DNA of 64,000 nucleotides from positions 2,232,001 to 2,296,000 of the forward strand of contig MU008155.1 of NCBI GenBank assembly GCA_010909165.1, given 5' to 3'. This DNA comes from Anthoceros angustus. Taxonomy: Eukaryota > Streptophyta > Anthocerotopsida > Anthocerotales > Anthocerotaceae. Made by a program: the position numbers and the translations under genes. Positions 45,470 through 57,033 of the stretch are shown here, one piece after another. Positions within the stretch are counted from its first letter, which is position 1; the number at the start of each line of letters is the position of its first letter. Under the pieces are notes generated by a model, which saw only the letters and a program-made list of their open reading frames with translations, searched no databases and was not told the DNA's origin.

Positions 45470-46520
45470 CAAGCCATGAGCTGCAGCGCCTTTACAGCCC
45501 GGGTTGATGGGGTTGCGAAGAGTGGCAGCTTGGAAGATGCCCAAACATTATTTGACAGACTCGGGGAGAGGATGTGGAATGCCATGATAGCAGCTGGGTG
45601 TTTGCAAAAGGGCATGGGCCATGTACCTGTTCTTCTCGACCTTGTTATGAGGGAATCTCTCTACCCAGCTTTGCGGCACTTGGTGTGCCTCCTCCTGGTA
45701 TGTGCAAGTGTATGCACCCCAGCTTTGGACATACGGAAAGCAGCTTCATGTGCAAATAAGAGAACTGCGACTTAAGATCTGATATGTTGTAGGCAGCAGA
45801 TTGGTGAGCATGCAAGCAAAGTGTGGCAGCTTGGAGGATGCTCAGCGAGTGTTTAACGGACTTGGTCAAACAAATATAGTGACGTAGACTGCTCTTGTCG
45901 CAGGGAATTCGCAGCAGGACACAAGGGCCAGAAGCCTTTAGCCTCTAAGCTTTTGTGCAATTAGCAGGTACCGGTGTACACAAGACCCTGATATTTGTGG
46001 GCATCCTGCAGGCATGTGCAAATAAGGCAGCTGTGCATCTGGGAAGGCAGCTACATGTATAGATCCAAGAACAGGGGTCTTCAAGATGTACCCGCAGGAA
46101 GCGGTTTGATAGACATCGGAGCATGGTTGATGCACAGGAGGTGTTTAATGCATTGCTCAAAAGGGGCACCTTGAATGCACTGATTGCAAGCCACACATTT
46201 CGAGGTGTGTCATTTAGAAGGTAGACTTTTGAGTCTGAAATTAAGCGAGGATGGCATACACCCAGTTGGCATTGCAATTCCAAGCGTACCAACAATGTCC
46301 AGTCATGCGGGTCTAGTGATCTCCGTGGGAGCGGGGGTATTGTGTGGCCATGAGCTCTCACTTTGGCATAACTCCATCAGAGTGGTCCACCACACATGCA
46401 TGGTGGATCTGCTTATTTGTGCAGGACAACTGGTTGAGGCACAAGCTTTATCAAGAACGATGTCCCTCAGTTTGGCACACTCTATTGGGTGCTTGTCGGA
46501 ATGAGGAGCGATGAGGACGT
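45470..46520 (+). pseudogene. Decayed PLS-class PPR gene
   Basis: PPR blocks remain in shifting frames: SGSLEDAQTLFDRLG and MWNAMIAAG (45500-45600), KCGSLEDAQRVFNGLGQ-like (about 45818-45870) ending at a TAG, then an L motif AGILQACANKAAVHLGRQL-like stretch near 46000-46050. S2/E remnants such as HHTCMVDLLICAGQL (46390-46440) and VWHTLLGACR-like sequence near 46480 follow. Stops and frameshifts occur in every motif. It is related to the genes at 11.7-20.5 kb by wording and is not functional. Confidence 0.85.
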
Positions 46521-46941
46521 GAGACGCTTTGGTTCCGAACAAGCAGCAAAGAAAGGTCCACACAGTACGTGTTGACGTTGAGTAATGACACTGATGCCCT
46601 TTTGTGGGAGGAGCCACAGAAGTTGCAACCTAGGAGAGAGAAAAAGGGCATTGGTGCAACCAGTTCTACTTGTGAATCGGTTTACTTAAAACTCATCACA
46701 GCAGTGATGTTCCCAACATCTAACGACTCAGTACTCATCCCAGAATCTCGCTTTGAGTGTTTGTTGGCATTCTGGAACTGAATATGGAAAGCCCTTTAAA
46801 CATCCACATCAAAGGACTCGTGTGTTTCTAACTGAGCTCCTGTGTGTCGTCAGTGTCGCGGATTTGAAGCGACAAGGCACGCATATGAAGGTGCAGTCGC
46901 CAAGAGGCACACGTTTGGTAGGCAGCCGGAGTCTGGACGCG

Positions 46942-48519
46942 ATGGCGGGGGAGGCAGATACTCGAAATGGTCAGTCAAGTTCTTTGTTGCCAATCCCGCA
47001 TGTAAAATGATATGTTAGACTGGCCTCCATTTTTAAAGTCTGCTGACTTACTGGTAAGTCTGCGGTGATCACACGGAGTCGGCTCGTTAACTAGAGGGGA
47101 CCAGGTCTCTTAAGGGGACATTTAGTGCTCACAGTTGTTCGCTTCAAACCGATCTGTGCTTCCCAGCGGAACGAATGTCAAGTCTCTCTGTTGCGAAGAA
47201 TTGTTGCGTGACCTTGAGATAACTTTGTATACAGGCAAGAAACCAAGATTGATGGGACCTGGAAATGCATTCACCCCGGATTTCCAGAAGTATGCCAAGC
47301 AGCTGGATGCAACGGTAACCATGGCTCCAGTGTGTTTCAGGCTATATCTGGTTTTGGTTTTTTGTGGTTGAGTGTGCTAAACCCTAGAAGCTGCTCGCAA
47401 AGAAGAAGTGCTGCAGCCAAAGTTGACACGTCCCAAGCTTTTTGCACCTTTCAGAATGAAAGGCGGGAGAGAATTGTGAAAGCCAGTCGTGATGTGACTT
47501 ACAACAGCAAGAAAGTCATCTTCCAGATTCACAGGTAGGAGTTTGGCAGCTAGTATCTTCTTCGAGGTCGGTATGAGCTCATGTGCAATGCTTGTTTTCG
47601 GAATGTCTGGGATGGCATTAGGATGGACGCAACAAACAAGCAAGCAGTCTTGGAGCAGGCACAGAAAGACCTGGGGTCTGTACAGCAAAACCATGTGCAA
47701 CGTATTGCGAACGAGCTGCAGGGCCTGGATTATTGGAGGTTCCGGAGGAGTTTTTCACCTGGAGTAACCATCAGCCTTTGCTGTGGCACTCGCCAATGCT
47801 TTCTCCGCAGTTCGTTGCAATCCATGTCGACGTTTGTGCACAAGTTGAAGTCCAGAGTGCAGAAAGGTGGGGAGGCTCATCTTTTATCCCTGGCTTTCCC
47901 ATAGATCCAAGAGTTTGTGGAGGCAGCAACCTTCCTGAAGTATTGCCAAGCTGGAACGCTTCTGACACTCAATGAGCTGAACGAGTCCATTTCATCGGTG
48001 AAGGATGGTGCCCATGCTCCGTTTACTGTGTCACTGACAGATTACTTACTTGGGGTAGGCACCACGTGCACGAGCATTTCCTTCCAACTTTTGCATGTGT
48101 ACGTCATGTAAGAATGACCTGACCCGATGATTTCACCGTGCAGTTGGGAGATCTGACCGGGGAGCTGATGAGGCTTGCAATCAGCGGAGTTGCAGCTCGA
48201 GATCAAACCTCAGCTCTTGCTGCTTGCAACCTCGTAAGATCCGTGTATGAGGGTTTCAGCCTGCTGCCAAACGACATCGATCGTGATATGGGCAAGAAGA
48301 TGGAGACCATGCTGCAAAGCTTGATAAAAATTGAGAATGGTGAGTAGACTGCTCTCCTCCAGATTTTCCCCTGCTTTTGAAATGTATCTGAACCGTGGCT
48401 CTTTCTCTGTTTCTTCATGGCTACTGGACGTGAACACAGCTTGTTACATGATGCATGTGCGGGGTTCCGAATACCCACTGGATCTTGTCTCCTTGGACAC
48501 GAATGACGAAGGCGACTAG
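46942..48519 (+). CDS. TRAX: Translin-associated factor X (TRAX)
   Basis: Seven exons fit GT/AG borders in frame: 46942-46969 (MAGEADTRN), 47235-47314, 47455-47534, 47622-47763, 47905-48054, 48144-48339 and 48440-48519. Landmarks are GNAFTPDFQKYAKQLD, ERRERIVKASRDVTYNSKKV, IQEFVEAATFLKYCQAG, GDLTGELMRLAISGVAARD and ENACYMMHVRGSEYPLDL. TRAX pairs with translin in C3PO, an endoribonuclease used in RNA processing. The acidic residues known to be catalytic in TRAX (the two Glu of QEFVEA, Asp and Glu of DLTGE) are all present, so activity is expected. The 28-bp first exon is inferred from frame continuity. Confidence 0.93.
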
Positions 48520-49159
48520 CAGGAACCAAAGGATGCAGCTTATGCGCAAGTTTATTGAAGCGAGAAAATTGTGTGCAATCGCAAGACAACCTGTCGCGGT
48601 TGTAACAATGTTGCAGGAGTGTGGACATATTTCTTAACCACAATCAGGGGAGCATCCGTCAAGGGTTGCTGCAGTTAAGCATGTCAAGCTCTAAGCGTTT
48701 GGATGCATCTCTAACCCAGGCTCTGCATCACCTTCAAATTGGGACACTCACGACACAGAATCATCATGTTGAATCCGGTATTCCCAATGCGGGCCTCACG
48801 TTTATTGCTGCAAGAAAGACAAACTGTTGGCCCGCGCTGGATGCGACGGTTGGCATTGAGCTTGCTCAGAGATGGCTTGGTCGCAAGCATGGATATGATA
48901 GGAAGCGTGGCGGATCACTGCTGTGACTATGAGAAGAACCAGTAGACCGCGGAGTAAGGAGACAGAAAGATGTCCCCTGCCTTGGCCGGCTGGGATGCGG
49001 GTGGCGGAATTCCTCCTTTGGTGGACAGCCTGCTGATGTGAGTCACGCTCCCCAACCAAACCCTGCAACAAAGGATCGCAAACCTGATTCAGCTGCGACC
49101 AACAAAACAGCGTCGTGCACCCCCGGTCACGGCAAGGCACAGTGAAAGCTTACTCTCAC
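48520..49159. other. Between TRAX and the secreted-protein gene
   Basis: It contains the 3' ends of two convergent genes. A plus frame at 48621-48926 is not recognised. A last exon of the minus-strand DUF3455-like gene may lie within 49000-49150. Confidence 0.4.
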
Positions 49160-50266
49160 CTCTGTCCATCTGTTGTGGCCGTGGTGTCCAACAAGAGCCA
49201 GTGGATGTCCTCAGGCGAGACTGCAAACTGCTGCACGACCCTGCCGGTGACGGAGCTGGCCGGCATGAAGAGCTCGAAGGTGGGCTGGCCCCCTAACGCG
49301 TCCGGCTTCTGCAGGAAGTAGTGCCGGCCCACCTGCGAGCCTCCCGGCCGGACGAACAAGCCGGCCGTGGCGTTGAAGAGCGTCCAGTCCGTCCCGTTGT
49401 AGAAATAGTGCTGCAGGCCAAGGCCGAAGTAGGCGAGCTGGGGCTGGCTGGGGGAACCGGGAGTGGTGGCTGGCTCGGACGGAGGGGGCGTGGTGGAGAG
49501 CGCGGAGAAGACGTAGGTGCCGCTGTAGCGGCTCCTGTAGATGGTGCCCTCCTGCTCCGGCCCGGAACAGCCTGTGGAAGGAGGAGCTCCGCCCTGGCTG
49601 TTCAGTCTCTGGATGTATGCGGCCTGGCTGAGCGGGCCCGTCCCCGACTGCGAGGTAGCTTCCAGCAGCAGATCCGCGATGTTGCCGGGCCCGTTGGACT
49701 TGGTGCCGTTTATCCTTCCTGCACAAGGCCGCAAGGATTCTCCTTCAGCAATTGAAGGAATGCGTGAACCTCGAATCTGTGAAGTGTGAATCGTGAATTG
49801 ATGGCGTGAGCTACTGCACATACCTGTGACGGTGCTGGCGGGAAACTGGTCCGTTGAGTCGAGCTCCCACGAGGGGCGGCCTCCTAATCCGTCGTTGCGC
49901 GGCAGGAAGTAGTGGTTTCCTATGGGAGTGCCGTCCTTGGAGTCTTTGGAATACAGCACGGCTTTGGCTTTTTGGAACGTCCACTTGTAGGAGAAATCGG
50001 AGGCTACGCACTTGTAGAATTGATATCCCAATGCGCGAACTTCAAGAAAGTTTCTGAAGACATTGTCAAGCCATTCCAGGATCAGCGGCACAGTGGTGTC
50101 AAGAAATCGGGAAAGGCAGGGACATTTGAGTCCACTGCACGTACTCGAATCCCGCAGGAACCGCGACCGGATTCGTGGTGTTGCTCTGCGCAGCGGCGGA
50201 GGAGAAGAGGAGGACGAGGAGCCCTAGGCTGAGCGCGAGTGTGGAGGTGAACTTCCTGGCCGCCAT
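49160..50266 (-). CDS. Secreted protein with DUF3455-like repeats
   Basis: Exon 1 (50145-50266) encodes MAARKFTSTLALSLGLLVLL and an Ala-rich cleavage region, a clear signal peptide. Splicing at 50144/50053 joins VPAGFE to NFLEVRALGYQFYKCVASD, as in the DUF3455 family. Exon 2 (49824-50053) carries KWTFQKAKAVLYS and GNHYFLPRNDGLGGRPSWEL. Exon 3 (49160-49717) has ADLLLEATSQSGTGPLSQ and AAYIQRLNSQGGAPP, then a second unit with DWTLFNATAGLFV, GRHYFLQKPDALGGQPTFEL and VTGRVV. So the family's aromatic/HYFLP block is present twice. Function is unknown. The protein is predicted extracellular. The exact 3' end is not fixed; a further small exon below 49160 is possible. Confidence 0.8.
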
Positions 50267-51040
50267 GTCGATCCGTTCAATTCTCAGACCTGCACGAATT
50301 CGCAATCCAAAGACTTCACAAGCAAGCAAAGATTTGTCCGTGCCGGCTTCAGATTCTCTCCTTGATGCGTCTCTGTGGCCAATAATGTAGATTTCGGATA
50401 GGGATGACAAGGAATGGGAAGGGATGGGATGGAATGGAATCTTGATTTCGCTACGGATGAAAGCGGTGGGGATGGAAGCGGTGGGAATGAAATCGGTGTG
50501 AAGGACAGCGATAAGAATGAAATCGGTGCCGGGTGGTTCGGACGGTAGGGTCACTGTTGTCCCGGAATGGCAACAGGAAGCAGTTGCGGGTGTTGTTCAA
50601 CACGGGTTGTGGAATTGACTGTGAACGAGGGACGTTCTTGGGCTTTACATATATACCTATTCCGCTTTGCTTCTATTGACTGCTTCGTTTCGTTGCGCGT
50701 GTTGACGCCAACACAGCAGTGGTTCTTTCTCTATTTCAGGCTCTGTCTTTGCAGACTGCGCACTAGAAAGCCACTTGGCAGATTCCGAAGGACTTGCAGC
50801 CTTTGCCGCCTGCATTGTGTCGACGTTATGTTTGTATGCTGTGTTGCAGATACGAGGCTATGCCTGTCGTCGCATGTCAAGATGCCAATGAATTGCTTTG
50901 GCTGACTTCACAGTTTATCAAAATGCTTCAATAAAATAAATGTCATACAACAACTAAACGTGGTCCACTCTTGCCTACGGATCGTCCATGTGAGACAAAG
51001 AATGACGTTTAGGTGTACGTTCTAGGAGCCGGCTTTTCTC
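50267..51040. other. Intergenic; nothing recognised
   Basis: Upstream of the DUF3455-like gene and downstream of the phosphatase gene. A purine/GAATG-rich stretch at about 50400-50520 repeats GGGAATG- and AATCGGTG-type words. Open frames are short. Confidence 0.4.
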
Positions 51041-53340
51041 TCAGAGTTCCAACACGCCGTCATAGGCGTCAGGGTAGAAGGGCTCCCGGGGAAAAGCGGG
51101 CTCTGCACAGCTGGCACCGCGGAAGCCAAGGTTCTCCAGAATGTAGGCGTCACCCACCACGTCCTGCTGATCCTGGCTTCGGTGCCACAGGAACCGGGCC
51201 GCGGTGTGGTTGAATATCTCCAGAGTCCCGAACCCGAAGCTCCCTTCACGGTAGACGGAGTAGGATGGTTGCGGATTCACCTGAAAGCTGTTCCCAGGAA
51301 GATGCCAGTCAATGCACGGGATCGAGGTCCAGCATCAGGAGAGGAAGAAGAGGATTGGATTTCTGGATTACTCACATTGTTTCTGGGCCTTCGCGGTTGC
51401 CACCGTCCCCAATTGTGATGTACACCGGAGCGCAGGGGTCTTCCTTGTAGTTATAGACGCGTTTCTGGAGTCCCACAGGAGGAGAGTCAGGAGACTGGGA
51501 AGAAGTGGGTCACATGCCGGCCTGCCGCCGGCCCGGACTAAAGCAAGTCTGGGAAACAGCCACTTACAAAGCGCTCGTAGGCATGGACATGCCCGGAGAA
51601 GACAGCATCCACCATGTACTTTCGGACTAAGTACTCCACGCCACTCCTGGGCACCTCGCCTTCCATGAAGTGGGCGCGATACGTGTTGTACCAGGGAGAG
51701 TGGGTGATGATGAAGACCCAAGGTGTCACAGACCTGTCCACCTGGGCCAGATCGTGCTGCAAATATGGAAACGACAGATCAGAATCCCAGTATCCCAAGG
51801 TTAGGAGAAAAGTGGGGATTTGTGGGACCAACCTCGAGCCACTCATACTGAGGACTGTACTTGGAAAGAGAGATGTAGGAGTTGAGGGAGATAATGTGCG
51901 CGGGACCAATGTTGCAGGATGAATATATGGGGCTTACGCCACCGCTGCTTTCCCAGGGTGCAGAGAATCGACTGTTGGCTGAGAGAAACCCCTCATGAGG
52001 TTCGCCAGCACCCTGCCAACACCATGAAGTGGTTCTATAATCAGGAGTGATGTTCTAGAGGCAGGCGCATCTGTGTTACATGTGCATCAGAAGAGGAGAG
52101 AGCGTTCAGACTTACAGCTTTTTGATCAAACTCAATTTCGTGATTGCCAAATGTGAAGAACCAAGGCACTCGGCTGCTGTAAGAGGTCATCATGCGGCCC
52201 CATGTGTCCCATCGTGGCTGATATCCATCAGCGTATGAGAAGTCTCCCACATTCAGCAGGAACTGACCCCCGCTGCTCTGTAGATGACTCAAGGTTTTAT
52301 TTGATGAATATGTCTGACCAAGATCCCCTGCAACCATACCAACAAGCATCACCTCAACCTCGCTAATTTGCTTTTGTTTCTGTTTCTCGTCTTGTTGTCC
52401 AAGCTAAAGATCCGCAAGCAGGCACCTGGGCAGGAAAAACAGCAAAACTCACCTACAATGGAGAACTTGATGGGAGAGTTAGGCCCGGGAGCTGGGGGTG
52501 TTGTAAAGTAGCTTGTAAATGTTAGGTATTTCTGTTCAGAAAGCCCTATCTTGTAGTAGTAGCGGGTGCTATACTGCAGGACAAACGCGGACTGGTCAAT
52601 GGCATGGCATCACACGGATGGCAAAACCAGCAGAATCAACAGCAGCCTCCAACCACTGCTTGCCTGAAGACCAGTTAAGGTGACATGGTGAAGGTTGCCT
52701 GATGTGTAATCGGCGTATTTGTAGCGATGAGAAGTTCCATAAGCTTGTCGCTCGTATGAATCAGGGGTTGCCGAGAACAGGACCACCGATTCCATCGTCG
52801 CATTGCTTGACCAGCTGACAGTGAAAGCCGTTCCAGTCTTATCCGCCTGTGACAAGAACACCTGCACCAGACAAACACAAGAGCTCACCACAAATCCCCT
52901 GCCTTGAAGTCCCTGGCAGAAGGTCACAAGCACAGCCAACAGGAGCCCACCTGCTCCGGACCTCCCAGCGGATTCGGCTGGATGACAGGCTCGTCCAAGC
53001 TTAGGTCAAGATCAGCAGCGGGCCGTGTATACTCGGTCTGATAGCCGCTGTAAGGACTGTCAGGGTCCAGAATTTGTCCATCCACCTGAGTCCCTGAGAC
53101 GCACAACCGCAAAGCAGCAAGCAGGTCAGCTCGCAAACCTTTGCTCTCAAATTCCAATCCCAAAACTCCCCTTCCCTCAGCAATCCCACAAGCAGCTGGG
53201 GGAACCCCATCCCAGCACCACCCCCGAGAGCAAACCGTCAGGCAGGTTGCAACCTTCCGGATTGCGCATAGCAGCAACTCACATGCTGACAGAAGAAGCG
53301 AAGATAGCAGCAACAGAGGTAGCAACGCCTGCCGTAGCAT
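51041..53340 (-). CDS. Purple acid phosphatase (plant high-molecular-weight type)
   Basis: The likely start is ATG 53340, giving MLRQALLPLLLLSSLLLSA, a signal peptide; in-frame ATGs at 53364 and 53385 are alternatives. Exons follow in order with NPLGGPEQVFLSQ, TAFTVSWSSN, YKYADYTSGNLHHVTLTGL and YYYKIG. All five metal-binding blocks of the family are visible: GDLGQ (about 52325), GDFSYADG (52235), GNHE (52140), THSPWYN (51700) and GHVHAYER (51575). C-terminal YSVYREGSFGFGTLEI and the stop at 51041 complete it. PAPs hydrolyse phosphate esters with an Fe-metal centre and are secreted or vacuolar. The enzyme looks complete and active. Some borders between 51300 and 52000 are approximate. Confidence 0.93.
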
Positions 53341-53410
53341 CTTGCAGCCGATCCCGCTCCACATAGCTCCCACCACTCCCGTCAATTGCCGCTCCCCGTA
53401 GCTGGGCTGG

Positions 53411-53515
53411 CTATGGCGATGGCAAAGGCAATGCCAATGGCAATAGCAGTAGCAATGCCAATGGCAATAATAGCAATGGCAATGGCAATGGCAAGGGCAA
53501 GGGCAAGGGAAAGGT
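53411..53515. repeat. (ATGGCA)n-type microsatellite
   Basis: Hexamers ATGGCA, GTAGCA and GGGCAA alternate for about 100 bp just upstream of the phosphatase gene, in its promoter or leader. No gene is evident from here to 53970. Confidence 0.85.
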
Positions 53516-53974
53516 GGAATCGACGCTCGACCAGCAAGGAGGCCTCCGGAACTGAACGGAGCGCACAGCCTTCTTCCTCACAGTCTCGGTTTGTTGCGGG
53601 CAGATCAAGGGGCTGGCACAGATGGCAACCACATGTCCATCAGTAAGCACGCGGCCAACTAGGATTCGAAACTCGACACATATGCAGGGGAACCGAATTC
53701 AGGATATCCGCTATCCCGCCGTTGTCCAACATACATGAATGTTCGCAGACTTTACATATATAACAACTTGAGGAGTTCGGAAGCTCGCCAGTCGCGATCA
53801 GATGGAAAATCACGCACGAAGACAACAGGGAATGCGCAAGCGAGGAGAAAACAACTACCCGGCACACAACAACTTGCGACGATTCCAGCCGAGCCCACCT
53901 CCAACCTTCACGATTCACGAGAGTTGGGATTGTGAAGCCGTGTTTAGCAAGTCTTCACTAAAACGCCGTTCCAG

Positions 53975-54483
53975 GAAGGAAGCGGCAAGTGCTGGCTTCC
54001 AAGCGGTGTAGGACCTCGTCAATTCACTCCACATACAGACTCTCAACGCTCTCAACCCACCACACAGCACTAGGCTCTAAGTACTCCGTTGCCCACTCGC
54101 AAACCACCTCTCGAGGTGCTCCTCTTTATTCACTGAATGCACTCTCAATCTAGCTATCTAGGAGGAGGTGTTGCTCTTTATTCACTTCACAGAATACACA
54201 CTCAAACACTAGGCTCTAAGTACTCCGTTGACCACTCGCAAACTACCTCTCGAGGTGCTTCTCTTTATTCACTGAATGCACTCTCAATCTAGCTATCTAG
54301 GAGGAGGTGTTGCTCTTTATTCACTTCACAGAATACACACTTTGAGTCTGACTATATGCGAGCAGAGGTGTTGCTCTTTATTCACTTCATAGACTATAAG
54401 AAATGAACACTTAAAGTCTGGATACTTTGAGTCTGGCTATCTCCGCCCAACTAACTATTACCCTTGACTCGACTCAAGGGTAA
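53975..54483 (+). mobile_element. LTR-like repeat, left part, split by a nested insertion
   Basis: It matches the reverse complement of about 63580-63945. Shared phrases include GGCAAGTGCTGGCTTCC, CTCTTTATTC and GAGTCTGGCTATCT. Its expected continuation is found at 57034-57340, beyond the Copia fragments. An internal 139-bp tandem duplication starts at 54072 and 54211. Function is probably an old LTR or non-autonomous element. Confidence 0.75.
54072..54341. repeat. 139-bp tandem duplication within the LTR-like repeat
   Basis: AGGCTCTAAGTACTCCGTTG starts copies at 54072 and 54211. The copies are nearly identical except for a few substitutions. A diverged third part follows with CTCTTTATTCACTTCA. 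Confidence 0.9.
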
Positions 54484-54765
54484 GCTCTGATAATATAATA
54501 GAATATATTATATCATAACAAGAGCTTTATAGATATAAAACAGTGACATACAAGATACACAACAAAGTGCAGATATATAGAACATTATCTTATAGACAAG
54601 GTGGAGAGCCTATATACTAATATAGTATTTACATATACACAACAAGTCTACATATAGCAGTAAGCATAATTATCACCAAACCCTAAATCCTACTTATTGT
54701 AACAACCTATTTCCTTAAAACTAAGTGTATTCTTCTCACATTCTCCCCTCTCCAATCTAGTCATA
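54484..54765 (-). mobile_element. Copia-type LTR, minus orientation, with primer-binding site
   Basis: On the minus strand the sequence ends with TATAAAGCTCTTGTTATGAT and then TATCAGAGC at 54484-54492, part of the initiator-Met tRNA primer-binding motif used by plant Copia elements. The segment is the reverse complement of about 55926-56180. The internal region that should follow its primer site is missing; older repeat DNA is there instead. Confidence 0.7.
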
Positions 54766-54819
54766 TGCCTGATATAGAACTCTCATTACACATGTCACAA
54801 CAAGAGAGGAACTCCTAAG

Positions 54820-55690
54820 TAGTATTGTAGCGTTTGCGCATATTCCAAGAGAAAAGAGATCAAAACTGGATAACCGGAGTGCTAAGTACATTTTTGTTGG
54901 ATATTGTGAAAATTCCCTGGGTCATCGTTTGTTTGATTCCAGTATTCGATAAATTATTTCAAGTTGAGAAGTTATTTTTTATGAAGATTTAATTTGGAAG
55001 GATTTGAATCGTTCTCAGTCATGTGATCATGATCTTATTTTTGAACAGTTCTCTTCTTGGTTACCCTCGAATTGTGATGATCAGAACTTTTTCTATAAAG
55101 CTTTATATTTGAATTCTGAGAATGATGTTCAAAATGATTGTGGCGTGAATCCACATGTTGTTGGTGAAGTTGTTCCGGATCTTCTGAATTCTCATGATAG
55201 GTTTCGAGATAATATTCCTCCTAAATCTCCAGGTTTTTCACAAGATTGTGCTGGAATTCCTCAACATAATCATGTTCGTCTTGGTGATCTTCTGTCACCA
55301 AATGTAGTTTATCGTTATGAAAGATTACGTACTCTTTCTCGTCGACAACTAGAATATTATGAAACTAGGGATGTTGCTGGTCTTATTTTGGTTGCTCATA
55401 TTTTGGTTGCTCATCCCAAGTCTCAATCAATTGCTGAGGCCCAGGCTTCCCCGCAATGGCGTTTGTGGGAATAGGCTTTGCAAGATGAGTGGAGCTCACT
55501 CTTGCAAAATGACAGGTGGGAGCTTGTTCCACTTTTTCTGGGTCGTAAACAGGTCGATTGCAAGTGGGTCCTTGAAAATTAAACATAATGTTGATGGGTC
55601 CATTGAGAGTTATAAAGCTCGATTGGTGGCTAAGGGATATTCAAAGGTTGAAGATATTGATTATAAGCAGACTTTTTCGCCACTTAGCTA
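54820..55690 (+). pseudogene. Copia polyprotein fragment (integrase end to start of reverse transcriptase)
   Basis: The segment 54830-54950 reads as the end of a Copia integrase: IPREKRSKLDNRSAKYIFVG and then LGHRLFDSS. A divergent linker region (55004-55474) is open. At 55465-55685 comes the start of RVT_2 reverse transcriptase: ALQDEWSSLLQNDRWELVP, QVDCKWVL, YKARLVAKGYSKV and QTFSPL. It has an in-frame TAG and at least one frameshift, then is cut off abruptly at about 55690. The catalytic YVDD block is absent. Dead fragment. Confidence 0.88.
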
Positions 55691-55691
55691 T

Positions 55692-56180
55692 TGTATCCTA
55701 AGAATACACTATAATATGCAATGAATATGCCAAAGCATATTATTTGAGCTTATCCACTTAGTTATTGCTAACCATGTTTAATTAACACTAATCAATTTGT
55801 AATTAACATAAGTACTTAGATTAGTTAACACTAATCGAACCTTAAAGATAAGTAATTAGATTAATTGTTGCTAATCAAACACTAAACCCAAGTGCAGAGA
55901 TTAGTATCACACGGCATGACATGTATGACTAGATTGGAGAGGGGAGAATGTGAGAAGAATGCACCTAGTTTTCATGAAAGAGGTTGTTAGAATAAGTAAG
56001 ATTTAGGGTTTGGTGATAATAATGTTTTCTGCTGCAATGTAGACTTTGTGGTGTACATGTAAGTACCATATTAGTATATAGGCTCTCCACCCTATATAAG
56101 GGTCCGTAAGACAATGTTCTATCTTTTATGCTACTAGTACATATCTATAAAGCTCTTGTTATAATTTTGACCAGATTATT
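55692..56180 (+). mobile_element. Copia-type LTR, plus orientation
   Basis: It may begin at TGTATCCTAAG (55692) and ends just before TGGTATGAGAGC (56182-56193), one base from the Met-tRNA primer-binding motif TGGTATCAGAGC. The part 55926-56180 pairs with the inverted LTR at 54484-54765. It contains a TATATAAGGG box at about 56092-56101, a likely Pol II promoter. It acts as a 5' LTR for the gag remnant downstream. Confidence 0.75.
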
Positions 56181-56265
56181 ATGGTATGAGAGCAAGGTGT
56201 CTAAGATACGTCTAAATCACATATATTAGGCTGAAGGTTTTTTAAAAGATATAATACGAGCAACG

Positions 56266-56730
56266 CAAGTTTTTTGTGAGGGTAACGTAGGTTTTTTATG
56301 AGGGCAACGTAGGTTTTTTGTGAGGGTAACGTAGGTTTTTTGTGAGGGCAACGTAGGTTTTTTGTGAGGGCAACGTAGGATTTTGTAAGGGCAACGAAAG
56401 TGTTTTGTGAAGAGGGCAACAAAGGCTTTTTGTGAGGGCAACGAAAATATTTTATGAAGAGGGCAATGAAGATTTTTTGTGAGGGTTTTTTGGCTGAAGG
56501 TACCTACTCTGGGAGTTGTAGGTCCCAATCTGTGAAGGTACCAGCTCTGGGAGCTGAAGGTTCTAGTTTGTGAGGGTTTTGTTTTTTGGCTGAAGGTACC
56601 AGCTTTGGGAGCTAAAGGTTCCAATCTGTGAAGGTTTTTCTGGCTGAAAGTACCAGCTTTGGGAGCTGAATGTTCCAGTTTGTGAAGGTTTTTTGACTGA
56701 AGGTACCAGGTTTGGGAGCTGAAGGTTCCA
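56266..56730. repeat. Two minisatellites in the Copia leader
   Basis: The part 56266-56490 repeats a 22-bp-type unit around GTAGGTTTTTTGTGAGGGCAAC. The part 56490-56730 repeats a unit of about 55-60 bp containing GGCTGAAGGTACCAGCTTTGG and GAGCTGAAGGTTCC. Both sit between the primer-binding site and gag. Minus-strand open frames across them (56201-56772) are repeat artefacts. Confidence 0.88.
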
Positions 56731-56854
56731 TCCAGTCTCTGATTGGTTTTTTGTTTTTGTTTTCTTTTTCAAGAATTTTTTTCTCTTATTCTTCCTTTTC
56801 TGATTTTTTGGTTGGTAGTAGATATTTTTCTACGGCTTCTGAACAGGAGGTGTC

Positions 56855-57020
56855 TACGTGTATCCCTTAGTTTAATAGAAGTAATTTTGTGATTTGGAAG
56901 TTTTGAATTAAAGGTACTCTCAAAAGGGAGTGGCTTGTTGTTGATGGTAGTGAAGTTTTTCTAGCAAATGGTACTCCTGTTGAGCCAGCTGATTGGGAGA
57001 AAAAAGATGCAAAAGCTGTT
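56855..57020 (+). pseudogene. Copia gag N-terminal remnant
   Basis: The reading is NRSNFVIWKF, a TGA stop, IKGTLKREWLVVDGSEVFL and then PVEPADWEKKDAKA. This matches the start of plant Copia gag (the pattern LNGxNFxxWKxxMxxxL and WxxKDxKA). It is followed at about 57034 by unrelated repeat sequence, so the rest of the element is lost. Confidence 0.8.
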
Positions 57021-57033
57021 ATGTTGTTGCCAT

